DNA of 64,000 nucleotides from Amycolatopsis sp. 2-15 (GCF_030285625.1 NZ_CP127294.1:5056501-5120500); one strand, 5' to 3'. Numbered from the stretch's first letter, positions 41,090 to 51,188 are shown. Translations and numbers: made by a program. Notes: generated by a model not told the origin, from the sequence alone.

Positions 41090-41530
41090 ATGGACGCGCA
41101 CAAGCTCGCTCTGGCCATCGGGACCGTCGCCGTGCTCGCGGTGGGTGCGGGGAGTTCGGTGGCGCTCGCGCACACGCTCGACGGGGCGGGCGGGGCGCCG
41201 CGGGCCGCGGCGGCGGGGACCGTGCCGGCGGAGCCGGGGCGGGACGTGACGCTCAGGGCCGGCCAGGAGGCGCAGCTGAGCACCAAGGACCTGACCGTGC
41301 GGTACACGCGTCTGGTCGAGGACTCGCGCTGCTCGGAGCACGTCACGTGCGTGTGGTCGGGCGACGCTGTCGTGGCCATCCAGCTGAGCCAGCCGGGGCG
41401 CGGGGAGCAGACCGCGGCGCAGCTGCACACCGGCCGGCGCGGGCCCCACGACCTGACGTACGCGGCGGCTCACGTCGAGCTCGTCGACGTGAGCCGCGCG
41501 GGCGAGCGGATCACGCTGCGGGTGAGCTGA
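41090..41530 (+). CDS. Secreted or anchored protein with DSRCxxxxxCVW motif
   Basis: Protein of 146 residues. The first ~30 residues form a signal peptide or anchor (LALAIGTVAVLAVGAGSSVALA). The mature part is a compact beta domain with two cysteines in DSRCSEHVTCVWSGDAVV; this DSRC(x)CVW pattern is shared by many unassigned bacterial exported proteins. No catalytic residues are visible. ATG at 41090 stands 44 bases after ftsK. It abuts the convergent nitroreductase gene with no spacer. The role is unknown. Confidence 0.7.
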   Translation: MDAHKLALAIGTVAVLAVGAGSSVALAHTLDGAGGAPRAAAAGTVPAEPGRDVTLRAGQEAQLSTKDLTVRYTRLVEDSRCSEHVTCVWSGDAVVAIQLSQPGRGEQTAAQLHTGRRGPHDLTYAAAHVELVDVSRAGERITLRVS

Positions 41531-42157
41531 TCAGCCGAGCGACTTGCCCCAGTGGTCGAGGTAGGCGACCTCCGACAGGGGACGGCGCGGGGTCGGCTTG
41601 AAGTCCGTCGTGGTCGTGTAGGCGACGGGCAGCAGGCAGGCCTGCGTGTACCCCTCGGGCACGCCCAGGATCTCGGCCGCCTCGGCCTCGGTCTGCAGGT
41701 GGTACGTGGTGAGCGTCGAGCCCAGGCCACGCGAGCGCAGCGCCAGCTGGAAGCTCCACACGGCCGGGAAGATGCCGCCGTAGAGCACCGCGTCGGCCAC
41801 GTTCGCGCCGGTCGTGCGGCCTTCGACGCACGGCACGACGAACACCGGGACCTGCTCGATCACGTCGATCAGGTGGCGGCCGGAGGCGACCGAGCGGGCC
41901 ATGGCCGGGTCGGCGGCGGCGACGTCCGCGTGCTGCTCCAGGTACGCCAGGCCGACGCGGCGGAACAGCTCGCCCAGGCGGTTCTTAACGTCCTGGTCGC
42001 GCACGACGAGCCAGCGCCACGACCGCTGGTTGCCGGGCGCGGGCGCGTGCAGCGCCAGCTCGAGGCACTCGGCGAGCACCTCGTTCTCCACCGGACGCCG
42101 CAGGTCCAGCTTGCGCCGCACCGACGGCGTGGTGGTCAGGACGTGGTCGAACCCCAT
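41531..42157 (-). CDS. Nitroreductase family protein
   Basis: FMN-dependent oxidoreductase of 208 residues. RRKLDLRRPVENEVLAECLE and APAPGNQRSWRWLVVRD bind FMN phosphate at the N-terminus, and the GLGSTLTTYH segment near residue 150 is the usual second FMN contact. Such enzymes reduce nitro groups, quinones or flavins with NAD(P)H. ATG at 42157 has GGGAG upstream. A large hairpin separates it from argA on the same strand, so it probably has its own promoter. Confidence 0.87.
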   Translation of the reverse strand: MGFDHVLTTTPSVRRKLDLRRPVENEVLAECLELALHAPAPGNQRSWRWLVVRDQDVKNRLGELFRRVGLAYLEQHADVAAADPAMARSVASGRHLIDVIEQVPVFVVPCVEGRTTGANVADAVLYGGIFPAVWSFQLALRSRGLGSTLTTYHLQTEAEAAEILGVPEGYTQACLLPVAYTTTTDFKPTPRRPLSEVAYLDHWGKSLG

Positions 42158-42174
42158 CAGGGCTCCCTGTCGCA

Positions 42175-42221
42175 GGCGAAGATCGGCTCGGCCGCCGTGG
42201 CGGCCGCACTCGATCTTCGCC
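42175..42221 (-). terminator. Double-stem hairpin between argA and the nitroreductase gene
   Basis: An outer 11-bp stem (GGCGAAGATCG 42175-42185 with CGATCTTCGCC 42211-42221) encloses an inner 8-bp stem (CGGCCGCC 42189-42196, loop GT, GGCGGCCG 42199-42206). No T-tract. It may end argA transcription, or be a copy of a dispersed palindromic element; the very regular form favours the second (inference). Confidence 0.5.
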
Positions 42222-42335
42222 GCCGGGCGGCCGGCGCGCGCCCGCAACCGCGGGAGCGTGAGCGAAGGGTCCGAGATTTTCGGCTTTCCGGACGAGGCCG
42301 CGCCCTGGCACGTCTCATCGCGAGCCCGGGCCGGT

Positions 42336-42860
42336 CTAGAACTCCAGCAGCATGCGCGAGTTGCCCAGGGTGTTCGGCTTGACGTAGGGCAGGTCGAGGA
42401 ACTCCGCGACGCCCGGGTCGAGCGAGTGGCGCATCTCCTCGTAGACCTCGTGTGACACGGGCGTGCCGTCGATCTCCACGAAGCCGTGGCGCAGGAAGAA
42501 GCCGGTCTCGAAGGTCAGTACGAACAGGCGCTTGAGGCCCAGGTCGCGCGCCTCGTCGACGAGCCGGCCCACCAACGCGTGACCGATGCCCCGGCCGCGC
42601 GCGGCCTTGTCGACCACGACCGTGCGCAGCTCGGCGATGTCCTCCCACAGCACGTGCAGCGCGGCGGCGCCGAGCACGTCCTCGTCGCCGGTGCCGTCCT
42701 CGTCCACCGCCACCCAGAACTCCTGGATCGCCTCGTACAGCGTGACCAGGTCTTTCTCGAGCAGCACGCGGCCGGCGTCGGCGTCGACCAGGGCTTTGAT
42801 CTTGCGGACGTCGGCTATGCGCGCGCGGCGGACGGTGGGTCGGACGGAGTCAGGGGGCAC
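42336..42860 (-). CDS. argA: Amino-acid N-acetyltransferase (short ArgA)
   Basis: GNAT protein of 174 residues, matching the short mycobacterial N-acetylglutamate synthase Rv2747, which also lies next to ftsK. It acetylates L-glutamate (or glutamine) for arginine synthesis. The acetyl-CoA loop is VVVDKAARGRGIGHALV; the later segment TFETGFFLRHGF is specific for this branch, as is the DIAELRTV strand. GTG at 42860 is chosen because TATCTT lies five bases upstream, which suggests a leaderless message; a TTG nine bases earlier is possible. It is transcribed against ftsK. Confidence 0.9.
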   Translation of the reverse strand: MPPDSVRPTVRRARIADVRKIKALVDADAGRVLLEKDLVTLYEAIQEFWVAVDEDGTGDEDVLGAAALHVLWEDIAELRTVVVDKAARGRGIGHALVGRLVDEARDLGLKRLFVLTFETGFFLRHGFVEIDGTPVSHEVYEEMRHSLDPGVAEFLDLPYVKPNTLGNSRMLLEF

Positions 42861-43027
42861 ACGGTCCAAGATATCGATCGCGGTGCCCAGCGCCCCGGAC
42901 GGCTCGATCGAGGTACCCCGGCTGCGCGAGCGGAAGAGCGTTCACGTATAGCTATTGCACGCCCCGACCGATCAGTAGCCGCTCAGAACATGCGGCCGCC
43001 CCAGGTGGCCTCATGGGGAGGAAGTGC

Positions 43028-45076
43028 ATGTCCGGGACCACCGTGGTCGCCCCCGAACGACCCGGTCAGCCTCCGGCGCCCACCGCGGCGCAGAGCCGCT
43101 TCCGGCCCGAGCTGCAGGGCGTGCGAGCCCTGGCCTCGCTGCTGGTCGTGGTCTACCACGTGTGGCTCGACCGGATCTCCGGTGGCGTCGACGTCTTCTT
43201 CCTCGTGTCTGGCTTCCTGATCACGGGCCAGCTCTACCGCGCGCTGCTGCGCGGGAAGATCGAGCTGCGGCCGATGTGGGGCCGGATGATCAAGCGGCTC
43301 TTCCCGGCCGCGATGACCGTGCTGCTGACGGTCGTGGTCGTCTCCACGCTGCTGCTGCCCGCGGACCGCTGGTTCCAGACCATCCGCGAGGTCTTCGCCT
43401 CCGCGCTGTTCTACGAGAACTGGCAGCTGGCCGCCGACTCCGTCGACTACTTCGCCCAGCACAACAGCGCGAGCCTGGTCCAGCACTTCTGGTCGCTGTC
43501 GATCCAGGGCCAGTTCTACTTGCTGTGGCCGCTGATCTTCGTCGCGCTCGGCTTCCTCGTGCGCCGCCTCGGGCTGTCGCTGCGCCACACCGTGAACACG
43601 CTGCTCATCACGCTGTTCGTGGCCTCGCTGGCGTACTCGGTGTACCTCACCGCGGTCGACCAGCCGCTCGCCTACTTCCACGGCCTCACCCGCGTGTGGG
43701 AGTTCGCGCTCGGCGGGCTGATGGTGATGTTCCTCGACGCGTTTACGCTGCCGCGGAGCCTGCGCGTGGTGCTCGGGTGGATCGGCGTGGCCGGGCTGGT
43801 GCTGTGCGGCATCGTGCTGCGCGTCGACTCCGTGTTCCCCGGCTGGATCGCCCTGTGGCCGACGCTCTCGGCCGGGCTCGTGCTCGTGGCCGGCCAGACG
43901 AACACCGTCTTCGGCGCCGACCGCTGGCTCAGCTCGAAACCGCTGGGCTACCTCGGCAACCTGAGCTTCTCGCTGTACCTGTGGCACTGGCCGGTGCTGG
44001 TGTTCTACCTGGTCGTGCGCGACCGCGCGGCCGTCGGGCTGCTCGGCGGCGCGGTGGTGATCGGCGCGTCGTTCGTGCTCTCGATCCTCACCTACCACTT
44101 CATCGAGAACCCGATCCGGCTCTCGAAGATCGGCACCGTGAAGCGCTGGGGCGCCTACCGGTTCGGCATCCTCGCGCTGGCGCCGGTGCTGATCGCGGCC
44201 GGCGTGTGGGGCACGTACACCTCGGCGCAGGCCAACTACACGATCTCGCTCGCGGACGCCGACCACCCCGGCGCCGCGGCGCACGCGCCCGGGTTCGTCT
44301 ACCGCGGTTCGGCGGAGCCCTCGATCGTGCCGCCGACGCTGAAGCTGCCCGAAGACTGGGCCGGCATCCCCGACGACAAGTGCACGATGTCACCGCGCAA
44401 CGAGGAACTGAAGGTCTGCACGCAGAACCCCGACGGCCCGCCCAAGAAGCGCGTGGTCCTCGTCGGCGACTCGCACATGCAGCAGTACCTCGCCGCGTTC
44501 CTGCCGATGGTGCAGACCGAGGGCTGGGCCGTGACGTCGATGCTCAAGGGCGCGTGCCCGTTCTCCAGCAACGCCGACCTCATGCCCGGCGACCAGGCCT
44601 GCATGGACTGGAACAAGGCCGCCGCCGACGAGATCGTCGCGATGCGCCCCGACGCCGTGGTCACGCTGGCGAGCGTGAACACCCACGCGGGCGTCCCCGA
44701 GACGACCCCGGCGGGCTTCGTGAACCAGTGGTCGGTGATGGACAAGGCCGGCATCCCGGTGGTGGCCCTGCGTGACAACCCGCGGTTCGCGTTCAGCATG
44801 GCCGCCTGTGTCGCGCAGCAGGGGCCGGCCAACCCGGCGTGCGTGCTCGACCGCGACGCCGTGCAGCCCGCCGCGCCGTCGTACACGGACACGCGCGGCG
44901 TGCCGGGCAATGTGTCGTTCCTGGACTTCACGGATTACTTCTGCGACAAGGAAACCTGCCCGCCCGTGGTCGGCAACGTGCTGGTGTACATGGACGACAA
45001 CCACCTCACCGCCACTTTTCTGACCACGCTGGCACCCATCGCCGACAAGCAGGTGAAGGCCGCCCTGAAGTGGTGA
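43028..45076 (+). CDS. Acyltransferase 3 with SGNH hydrolase domain (OafA type)
   Basis: Protein of 682 residues. The N-terminal ~390 residues are an acyltransferase-3 membrane domain with about ten helices; FRPELQGVRALASLLVVVYH starts it, and the GGVDVFFLVSGFLI motif is conserved. After a final helix near 395-415 comes an extracellular SGNH domain of ~250 residues with GDSHMQQ (Ser482) and DDNHLT (Asp/His pair). Such proteins O-acetylate wall or lipid-linked glycans: the membrane part passes the acetyl group across and the SGNH part transfers it. ATG at 43028 has GGGGAGGA upstream. No glycan cluster is adjacent. Confidence 0.92.
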   Translation: MSGTTVVAPERPGQPPAPTAAQSRFRPELQGVRALASLLVVVYHVWLDRISGGVDVFFLVSGFLITGQLYRALLRGKIELRPMWGRMIKRLFPAAMTVLLTVVVVSTLLLPADRWFQTIREVFASALFYENWQLAADSVDYFAQHNSASLVQHFWSLSIQGQFYLLWPLIFVALGFLVRRLGLSLRHTVNTLLITLFVASLAYSVYLTAVDQPLAYFHGLTRVWEFALGGLMVMFLDAFTLPRSLRVVLGWIGVAGLVLCGIVLRVDSVFPGWIALWPTLSAGLVLVAGQTNTVFGADRWLSSKPLGYLGNLSFSLYLWHWPVLVFYLVVRDRAAVGLLGGAVVIGASFVLSILTYHFIENPIRLSKIGTVKRWGAYRFGILALAPVLIAAGVWGTYTSAQANYTISLADADHPGAAAHAPGFVYRGSAEPSIVPPTLKLPEDWAGIPDDKCTMSPRNEELKVCTQNPDGPPKKRVVLVGDSHMQQYLAAFLPMVQTEGWAVTSMLKGACPFSSNADLMPGDQACMDWNKAAADEIVAMRPDAVVTLASVNTHAGVPETTPAGFVNQWSVMDKAGIPVVALRDNPRFAFSMAACVAQQGPANPACVLDRDAVQPAAPSYTDTRGVPGNVSFLDFTDYFCDKETCPPVVGNVLVYMDDNHLTATFLTTLAPIADKQVKAALKW

Positions 45077-45141
45077 TCGCCCTGGTTCCCTGATCCCCGT
45101 ATGCTGCGGCACCGGAAGATCGACAGGGGGAAGCGGGGGAG

Positions 45142-48100
45142 ATGACACGCGCGGGGTGGGACGCGTTCCAGGCCGCCCAGGCCGAGGCGGCGGCGGGCCG
45201 GACGACATTGCTGGCCGGGCCGGACGGCACTTCGTGGCTGCTGGTGCCGGGACAGCCGTGGCAGTGGCTACGACCGGGTGGTGCGTGGCAGTTCGGAGTG
45301 GTGCCGCCGGATCCGGCTTACCGGGCCGGAACGCGGATGGTGCCGCCGCCCGGAGGCGGACGGCCGGGTCAAGGTCAGGGGCAGCCGGGCCGAGGTGGCG
45401 GGACGGGACAGTTCGTGCCGCCCGCCGGCCCTGGTGCTCCGGGTGGGCAAGGCGGACGGCCGATGCCTTCCGGGCCGCCGCCCGCACCACCGGTCCAGAC
45501 CGGGCCTCCGCCGGTGCAGTCGGGCTTTCCGCCCGCGCCCCCGGTTCAGTCCGGGCCGGTGCCCGCGCAGCCGTGGCCGGGTCGATCCGTGCCGATGTCG
45601 GTCCAGTCCGGGCCGATCCCCGCTCAACCGACGCCACCGCCGGTCCAGTCCGCGCCGTTGCCCGCCCAACCCACGCAGCAGAGCCGTCCGGCCGGTCCCG
45701 TCGCGCCGCCGATGCCCGCGCGTCCGGAGGAAAGCCCCATCCGGGTGGAGAACTTCGCCGGCGGGTCGTTCGTCTCCGGGGACGAGTCGGCGGCCGAGTT
45801 CGTGAGCCGGGTGGTGCAGGTCGTCTCGTGGGCCGACCGCACCCGGCACGGCCAGGGTGGCTCGGGTGAACCGCCGCCGCGGGAACCGGAACAGCCCAAG
45901 GGCAAGAAGGGCGGGCTCCTCGACGACCTCGCCCGCAACACCCGCTCCACGACCTTCGACCTGCTCGCCGCCGGCAACCGGGTGTGGGGCCGCAAAGAGC
46001 AGGAGCGGTACGAGAAGGCGCATGCCGAGTGGACCGTCGCGTACCAGGAATGGGAGCGCCGCAACGGTTCCGGCACGCGCCAGCCGAACCCGCTCGTGCT
46101 GCTCGTCGGTGAGCCGCACACCGGGCAGCGCCGGTTGTGGCGGTCGGTTCGTGACGCGCTCGGCGCGGCCGAGGTCAGCTTCGAGGACTTCGTCACGGTC
46201 GGCGCGGCCGAGGTGCTGGGCGACGACGACTCGGCCGGCGACGCGCTGCGCCGGTTCGTCTCGCGGTGCACCGATCCGGCGATGATCCTCGTCGAAGACG
46301 TCGAGCCGCTCTTGGAGAAGGATCTCACCGGCGTCGTGCGGGCACTGCGGGACTACGCGCACGACCAAAGCAGCTGCCGCCTGCTCGTGCTCGCGGGCAC
46401 CGAGCGCGCGGTCGAGCGGCTGCGCACCGAGGCGCCGGACCTGCTTTCCTCCGTGCTGCAGTACCGGATGCCGCGGTTCACCCGGCCCGCGCACGCGGCC
46501 GCGTTGCTGGACGTCGTCGCGGCCGAACGGTCCTTCGTCCTGCCCCCGGACGTCCGCGACCGGCTGGCGCAGCTGGCGAACCTCTCCGCGGGTGCGCGCG
46601 GCGTCGAAGCCCTGCTGGATGCGGCCGGACGCGAAGCCGTCGCGAGCGGTCCGTCGGCGGACGGCCGGATCCACCTGGCGCCGCAGCACCTCGCGCCGCT
46701 CGTCGCGGCGGCCCAGCAGCGGGGTGGGCGCCCGATCGAGGAGCTGCTCGCCGAGCTGGACGGGATGATCGGGCTCGACTCGGTGAAACAGCGCGTGCGC
46801 GCGCTGGTCGCCGAGGCCCAGATCGACGCCCGGCGCCGCGACGCGGGCCTGCCCGTGGCCACCCGCAGCCGGCACCTCGTGCTCACCGGGAACCCGGGCA
46901 CGGCGAAGACGACCGTCGCACGACTGGTCGGCAAGATCTACCAGGCGCTCGGGATGCTGCCGAAGGGCCACGTCGTCGAGGTCGCGCGGCCGGACCTGGT
47001 GGGCGAGTACGTCGGCGAGACGTCGAAGAAGACCCGCGCGGTGTGCGAACGCGCGTCCGGCGGGGTGCTCTTCATCGACGAGGCCTACAGCCTCGCGCTG
47101 GACAAGGACGACGACTACGGCCGCGAAGCCGTCGCCGAGCTCCTGCTCCAGATGGAGAACCACCGCGACGACCTCATCGTCTTCGCCGCCGGTTACCCGA
47201 AGGAGATGGACGGGTTCCTGGAGACGAACCCGGGCCTGCGTTCGCGCTTCGCCTCCAAGATCGAGTTCCCCGACTACACCGCCGACGAGCTGGCCGGCAT
47301 CTACCGCGTGCTCGCCAAGGGCCAGGGCTACGACCTCGCCGACGACCTGCTGGCCCAGCTGCCCGAGGCCATGCGGCAGATCCCGCGGGGCCGCGGCTTC
47401 GCCAACGGCCGCTCCGCGCGCGGCGTGCTGGAGACGACGATCGGCAAGCAGTCGGCCCGCCTCGCGGCGCAACCGGACGCCCCCGCGTCCGCACTGTCCA
47501 CTTTGGTCGCCGCCGACCTGCCGGACCGCGGCGAATCCGGCGTCGCCGTCACGGACGACGCCGGCCCGCGCCGCGGTCTGGACGACCTGCTCGCCGAGCT
47601 CGACGGCATGATCGGCCTCGACGCCGTGAAGGAACGCGTGCGCGCGCTCGTCGCCGGGGCGCGGATGGACGCGCGGCGGCGCAAGGCCGGGCTGCCCGTC
47701 GGGGCGAGCAGCCGCCACCTCGTCTTCACCGGAAACCCGGGCACGGCGAAGACGACCGTCGCGCGGCTGATGGGGCGGTTGTACCGGGAGCTGGGGCTGC
47801 TGTCGTCCGGGCACCTGGTGGAGGTCGCGCGGCCGGACCTGGTCGGGGAGTACCTCGGCCAGACCTCGCCCAAGACGCGCGAGGTGTGCGAACGCGCGCT
47901 CGGCGGCGTGCTGTTCATCGACGAGGCCTACAACCTCGTGCAGGTCTACGGCAGCGGCGGCGCGGACTACGGCGACGAAGCCGTCGCCGAGCTGCTGGTC
48001 CAGATGGAGAACCACCGCGACGACCTGATCGTCATCGCGGCCGGTTACCCCGCCGACATGGACCGCTTCCTCGACGTCAACGCCGGCCTGCGCTCGCGCT

Positions 48101-48399
48101 TCGGCGGCACCGTCGAGTTCGCGGACTACACCGACGAGCAGCTCGCCGCGATCTTCACGGCGATGACCACCCAGCGCGGCTACCGGCTCGCCCCCGAGCT
48201 CGCCGCGGCGCTGCCCGCGGTCATGGCCGGGCTCGACCGCGGCAGCGGCTTCGCCAACGGCCGCTCGGCGCGTGGCTTGCTGGAGCAGGCGATCGCCGCG
48301 CAGGCGCTGCGGCTGGCCGGCCCGGACGTCGACCTGGAGTCCGTCGACGACGCCGAGCTGACGCTCCTGACGCCGGCGGATCTGCCCCCGCACGGGTGA
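45142..48399 (+). CDS. CbxX/CfxQ-type protein with three AAA modules
   Basis: Protein of 1085 residues. Residues ~1-60 form a small folded start; ~65-200 are Pro/Gln/Gly-rich with repeated PVQSG, PPVQS and PAQP units. Residues ~310-520 form an AAA module whose P-loop is degenerate (GEPHTGQRR from residue 323, no GKT/S) with a Walker-B-like ILVEDVEPL. Two active CbxX/CfxQ AAA modules follow, with GNPGTAKTT at 583 and 864 and FIDEAY near 645 and 925; both start with the same [11 protein letters not shown] segment and are clear internal duplicates. CbxX-type AAA proteins remodel other complexes (Rubisco activase, EccA of type VII secretion), but no such partner is nearby. ATG at 45142 has GGGGGAG upstream. 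Confidence 0.88.
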   Translation: MTRAGWDAFQAAQAEAAAGRTTLLAGPDGTSWLLVPGQPWQWLRPGGAWQFGVVPPDPAYRAGTRMVPPPGGGRPGQGQGQPGRGGGTGQFVPPAGPGAPGGQGGRPMPSGPPPAPPVQTGPPPVQSGFPPAPPVQSGPVPAQPWPGRSVPMSVQSGPIPAQPTPPPVQSAPLPAQPTQQSRPAGPVAPPMPARPEESPIRVENFAGGSFVSGDESAAEFVSRVVQVVSWADRTRHGQGGSGEPPPREPEQPKGKKGGLLDDLARNTRSTTFDLLAAGNRVWGRKEQERYEKAHAEWTVAYQEWERRNGSGTRQPNPLVLLVGEPHTGQRRLWRSVRDALGAAEVSFEDFVTVGAAEVLGDDDSAGDALRRFVSRCTDPAMILVEDVEPLLEKDLTGVVRALRDYAHDQSSCRLLVLAGTERAVERLRTEAPDLLSSVLQYRMPRFTRPAHAAALLDVVAAERSFVLPPDVRDRLAQLANLSAGARGVEALLDAAGREAVASGPSADGRIHLAPQHLAPLVAAAQQRGGRPIEELLAELDGMIGLDSVKQRVRALVAEAQIDARRRDAGLPVATRSRHLVLTGNPGTAKTTVARLVGKIYQALGMLPKGHVVEVARPDLVGEYVGETSKKTRAVCERASGGVLFIDEAYSLALDKDDDYGREAVAELLLQMENHRDDLIVFAAGYPKEMDGFLETNPGLRSRFASKIEFPDYTADELAGIYRVLAKGQGYDLADDLLAQLPEAMRQIPRGRGFANGRSARGVLETTIGKQSARLAAQPDAPASALSTLVAADLPDRGESGVAVTDDAGPRRGLDDLLAELDGMIGLDAVKERVRALVAGARMDARRRKAGLPVGASSRHLVFTGNPGTAKTTVARLMGRLYRELGLLSSGHLVEVARPDLVGEYLGQTSPKTREVCERALGGVLFIDEAYNLVQVYGSGGADYGDEAVAELLVQMENHRDDLIVIAAGYPADMDRFLDVNAGLRSRFGGTVEFADYTDEQLAAIFTAMTTQRGYRLAPELAAALPAVMAGLDRGSGFANGRSARGLLEQAIAAQALRLAGPDVDLESVDDAELTLLTPADLPPHG

Positions 48400-48412
48400 G
48401 CTTCGGCGCGCG

Positions 48413-48450
48413 CCGCCGGTGGGGGAGCAGGAAAGCCCGCCCACCGGCGG
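48413..48450 (+). terminator. Hairpin after the AAA gene
   Basis: CCGCCGGTGGG (48413-48423) and its exact complement (48440-48450) pair around a 16-base loop. It starts 13 bases after the AAA gene stop. No T-tract. Confidence 0.5.
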
Positions 48451-48517
48451 GGCCGGGCCACCGCACTGGGTGACGCCGTCGCCGACCGGCGTGGGTGCGG
48501 CGGCTACCCTGAACGTC

Positions 48518-49966
48518 GTGCCTTCTCCCACCACTGAGCCAGCCCGCAGTCGTCGTGTCTCCCTCGTGACCCTGGGCTGCGCCCGCAACGAGGTCGACTC
48601 CGAGGAGCTGGCCGGACGGCTCGCGGCCGGGGGCTGGGAGCTGGCGGCGGACCCCGAGGACTCTGACGTGGTCGTGGTGAACACGTGCGGCTTCGTGGAG
48701 TCGGCGAAGAAGGACTCGGTCGACACGCTGCTCGCCGCGTCCGACACCGGCCGCAAGGTCGTGGCCGTCGGGTGCATGGCGGAGCGCTATGGCACGGAGC
48801 TGGCCGAGAGCCTGCCCGAGGCCGACGCCGTGCTCGGGTTCGACCACTACGCCGAGCTGTCCGACCGCCTCGACGACGTCGTGGCGGGCCGCACGGTCGC
48901 GTCGCACACGCCGTCGGACCGGCGCAAGCTGCTGCCGATCAGCCCGGTTCAGCGGCCCGCTGCCGCCGAGACCGTGGAGGTCCCCGGGCACGCCCAGCGC
49001 GGCTGGGGCCCGCGGGTGCTGCGCACTCGGCTCGACGACTCGCCCGTGGCCGCGCTGAAGATCGCGTCCGGCTGCGACCGGCGCTGCTCGTTCTGCGCCA
49101 TCCCGTCGTTCCGCGGCTCGTTCGTCTCTCGTCAGCCGGAGGAGATCGTCGCCGAGGCGCAGTGGCTCGCGGAGAACGGCGTGAAGGAGCTGTTTCTCGT
49201 CAGCGAGAACTCCACCTCCTACGGCAAGGACTTCGGCCGCGACGGCACGCGCGCACTGGAGCTGCTGCTGCCGCGCCTGGCCGAGGTCGAGGGCATCGAC
49301 CGCGTGCGCGTGTCGTACCTGCAGCCCGCCGAGACGCGGCCGCAGCTGGTGAAGGCCATCGCGACCACGCCGGGCGTCGCCGACTACTTCGACCTGTCCT
49401 TCCAGCACTCGAGCGAGCAGGTGCTGCGCCGGATGCGCCGGTTCGGGTCCACCGACTCGTTCCTCGCGCTCACCGAGCAGATCCGCGAGTACGCGCCGGA
49501 GGCCGGGATCCGCACCAACGTGATCGTCGGCTTCCCCGGCGAGACCGAGGACGACCTCGCGGAGCTCGAACGCTTCCTCACCGGCGCGCGCCTCGACGCC
49601 GTCGGCGTGTTCGGCTACTCCGACGAGGACGGCACGGAGGCCGAGACCTTCGACGGCAAGCTCGACCCCGCCGTGGTCACCGAGCGTGTCACCCGGATCT
49701 CGGCGCTGGTCGAAGAGCTCACCGCCCAGCGGGCCGAGGATCGCATCGGCACGTTCGTGGACGTCCTGGTGGAGCAACCGGCCGAGGACGGCGACGACGC
49801 CGTCGGCCGGGCCGCCCACCAGGCGCCCGAGGTCGACGGCGAGTGCGTGATCCTCGAAGACCCGGACCGCGCCGCCGTCGAGGTGGGCGATCTGGTGCGC
49901 TGCGAGGTCGTCGACTCCGCCGGGGTCGACCTGATCGTCCGCCCGGTGCCGGACGCGGACCGGTGA
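48518..49966 (+). CDS. rimO: Ribosomal protein S12 methylthiotransferase
   Basis: Radical-SAM enzyme that adds a methylthio group to Asp of ribosomal protein S12. The 482-residue protein has the N-terminal UPF0004 domain with three cysteines of the auxiliary cluster (LGCARNE, NTCGFVE, VGCMAER), the radical-SAM motif CDRRCSFC (Cys186, 190, 193) and a C-terminal TRAM domain (from about residue 415). The [10 protein letters not shown] segment is of RimO and not MiaB type. GTG at 48518 lies seven bases after TACCCT, so the message is probably leaderless. The stop overlaps pgsA (GTGA). Confidence 0.94.
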   Translation: MPSPTTEPARSRRVSLVTLGCARNEVDSEELAGRLAAGGWELAADPEDSDVVVVNTCGFVESAKKDSVDTLLAASDTGRKVVAVGCMAERYGTELAESLPEADAVLGFDHYAELSDRLDDVVAGRTVASHTPSDRRKLLPISPVQRPAAAETVEVPGHAQRGWGPRVLRTRLDDSPVAALKIASGCDRRCSFCAIPSFRGSFVSRQPEEIVAEAQWLAENGVKELFLVSENSTSYGKDFGRDGTRALELLLPRLAEVEGIDRVRVSYLQPAETRPQLVKAIATTPGVADYFDLSFQHSSEQVLRRMRRFGSTDSFLALTEQIREYAPEAGIRTNVIVGFPGETEDDLAELERFLTGARLDAVGVFGYSDEDGTEAETFDGKLDPAVVTERVTRISALVEELTAQRAEDRIGTFVDVLVEQPAEDGDDAVGRAAHQAPEVDGECVILEDPDRAAVEVGDLVRCEVVDSAGVDLIVRPVPDADR

Positions 49967-50673
49967 GTGCCGCACCCAGCGACGCCGGCGAGGGCATGAC
50001 CCGCGCCGCGGAGGTGTCGTCCCAGGGCGCGGCCCCCCAGCCCCACGAGGTGCCTGCTGAAACGGGGGCCGCTCGCATGCCCGAGCCTGCCGTACCCGAA
50101 CCGACGCCCGTCCCGACGCTGAACGTCGCGAACTTGCTCACGCTCTCGCGGCTGGTGCTGGTGCCGCTGTTCGTCCTCGCGCTCTTCGCCGGCGACGGCG
50201 TGGACACCACGTGGCGCGCGATCGCCACCGGCCTGTTCGTCATCGCCTCGGCCACCGACCAGGTCGACGGCTGGGTCGCCCGCAAGTACGGCCTGATCAC
50301 CGACTTCGGCAAGATCGCCGACCCCATCGCCGACAAGGCGCTCATCGGCGCCGCGCTCGTCGGGCTCAGCGTGCTGGGCGAGCTGCCGTGGTGGGTCACG
50401 ATCGTGATCGCGGTCAGGGAGATCGGTGTCACACTTCTGCGCTTCTGGGTGATTCGTCACGGTGTCATCCCAGCGAGCCGCGGCGGCAAGGCCAAGACGA
50501 TGACGCAGATCCTGGCCATCGTCGTCTACCTGCTGCCCCTGCCGGCCGGGGCCGAACCGGTGCGCTGGGTGCTGATGGGGCTCGCGGTGCTGCTGACCGT
50601 GGTCACCGGCGTCGACTACCTGATCCGCGCGATCCGCCTGCGCGCGGCGGGCCGCCGGGCGACGGGCGCTTGA
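49963..50673 (+). CDS. pgsA: CDP-diacylglycerol-glycerol-3-phosphate 3-phosphatidyltransferase
   Basis: Makes phosphatidylglycerol phosphate from CDP-diacylglycerol; homologous to mycobacterial pgsA3 (Rv2746c). From GTG at 49963, which overlaps the rimO stop, it has 236 residues with a ~50-residue Ala/Pro/Glu-rich N-terminus; starts at ATG 49996 or 50077 would remove that tail and cannot be excluded. The CDP-alcohol motif D-G-x2-A-R-x8-G-x3-D-x3-D is complete in [10 protein letters not shown] followed by [11 protein letters not shown]. About five transmembrane helices follow. The stop overlaps cinA by one base. Confidence 0.93.
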   Translation: MSAAPSDAGEGMTRAAEVSSQGAAPQPHEVPAETGAARMPEPAVPEPTPVPTLNVANLLTLSRLVLVPLFVLALFAGDGVDTTWRAIATGLFVIASATDQVDGWVARKYGLITDFGKIADPIADKALIGAALVGLSVLGELPWWVTIVIAVREIGVTLLRFWVIRHGVIPASRGGKAKTMTQILAIVVYLLPLPAGAEPVRWVLMGLAVLLTVVTGVDYLIRAIRLRAAGRRATGA

Positions 50674-51164
50674 TGGCCGAGCGCGGCGGGGTGGAACTCG
50701 ATGGGGTGGCCGCGCAGCTGGTGGCCGTCCTGACCCGGCGCGGGGAGACCGTGGCCACGGCCGAGTCGCTGACCGCCGGGCTGGTGTGCGCCACCGTCGC
50801 CCGCATCCCGGGCGCGAGCGTGGTGCTGCGCGGCGGGCTCGTCGTCTACGCCACGGAGCTGAAGGCCGTGCTGGCGGGTGTCGACGAGCAGCTGCTGGCC
50901 GAGCACGGCGCCGTGCACCCCGAGGTGGCGGCGCAGCTGGCCGACGGCGCGCGCGAGCGCTGCGGCGCCACGTGGGGCCTGGGGCTGACCGGCGTCGCGG
51001 GCCCGACCGCCCAGGACGGGGTGTCTCCGGGCACCGTGTACATCGGGCTCAGCGGGCCCTCGACGCGAATCGTCCGTACTCTGGCGGAGACCGGTGACCG
51101 GGACATGATCAGGACCGCGTCGGTGCGTTCGGCGTTTGCCCTGCTCGGGGAACATCTACACTGA
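50673..51164 (+). CDS. pncC: CinA-type nicotinamide-nucleotide amidohydrolase
   Basis: Protein of 163 residues that holds only the C-terminal CinA domain. It deamidates nicotinamide mononucleotide to nicotinate mononucleotide in NAD recycling. AESLTAGLVCATVARIPGAS with its catalytic Ser and the GLTGVAGPTAQDGVSPGTVY segment are the family marks. The ATG overlaps the pgsA stop (TGATG), so rimO-pgsA-cinA form one coupled unit; the same run leads into clgR in many actinobacteria. Confidence 0.92.
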   Translation: MAERGGVELDGVAAQLVAVLTRRGETVATAESLTAGLVCATVARIPGASVVLRGGLVVYATELKAVLAGVDEQLLAEHGAVHPEVAAQLADGARERCGATWGLGLTGVAGPTAQDGVSPGTVYIGLSGPSTRIVRTLAETGDRDMIRTASVRSAFALLGEHLH

Positions 51165-51171
51165 ATGGGGC

Positions 51172-51188
51172 GTTCGCCCTTGGCGGAC
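51172..51188. promoter_or_regulatory. ClgR-type operator upstream of clgR
   Basis: GTTCGCC-CTT-GGCGGAC is an inverted repeat of seven bases with one G-T mismatch and a three-base spacer. It matches the GTTCGCnnnnnGCG form reported for ClgR boxes in Streptomyces and Corynebacterium. It lies 8 bases after the cinA stop and 77 bases before clgR. Confidence 0.65.

Noticed and set aside
45340..45740. Pro/Gln repeat of the AAA gene as a mobile or regulatory DNA repeat
   Set aside because: It is in frame and encodes a low-complexity linker; the base repeat follows from the amino-acid repeat.
45268..48777. A minus-strand open frame of about 1170 codons opposite the AAA gene
   Set aside because: It is antisense to a protein with clear Walker motifs; the composition is typical of a shadow frame.
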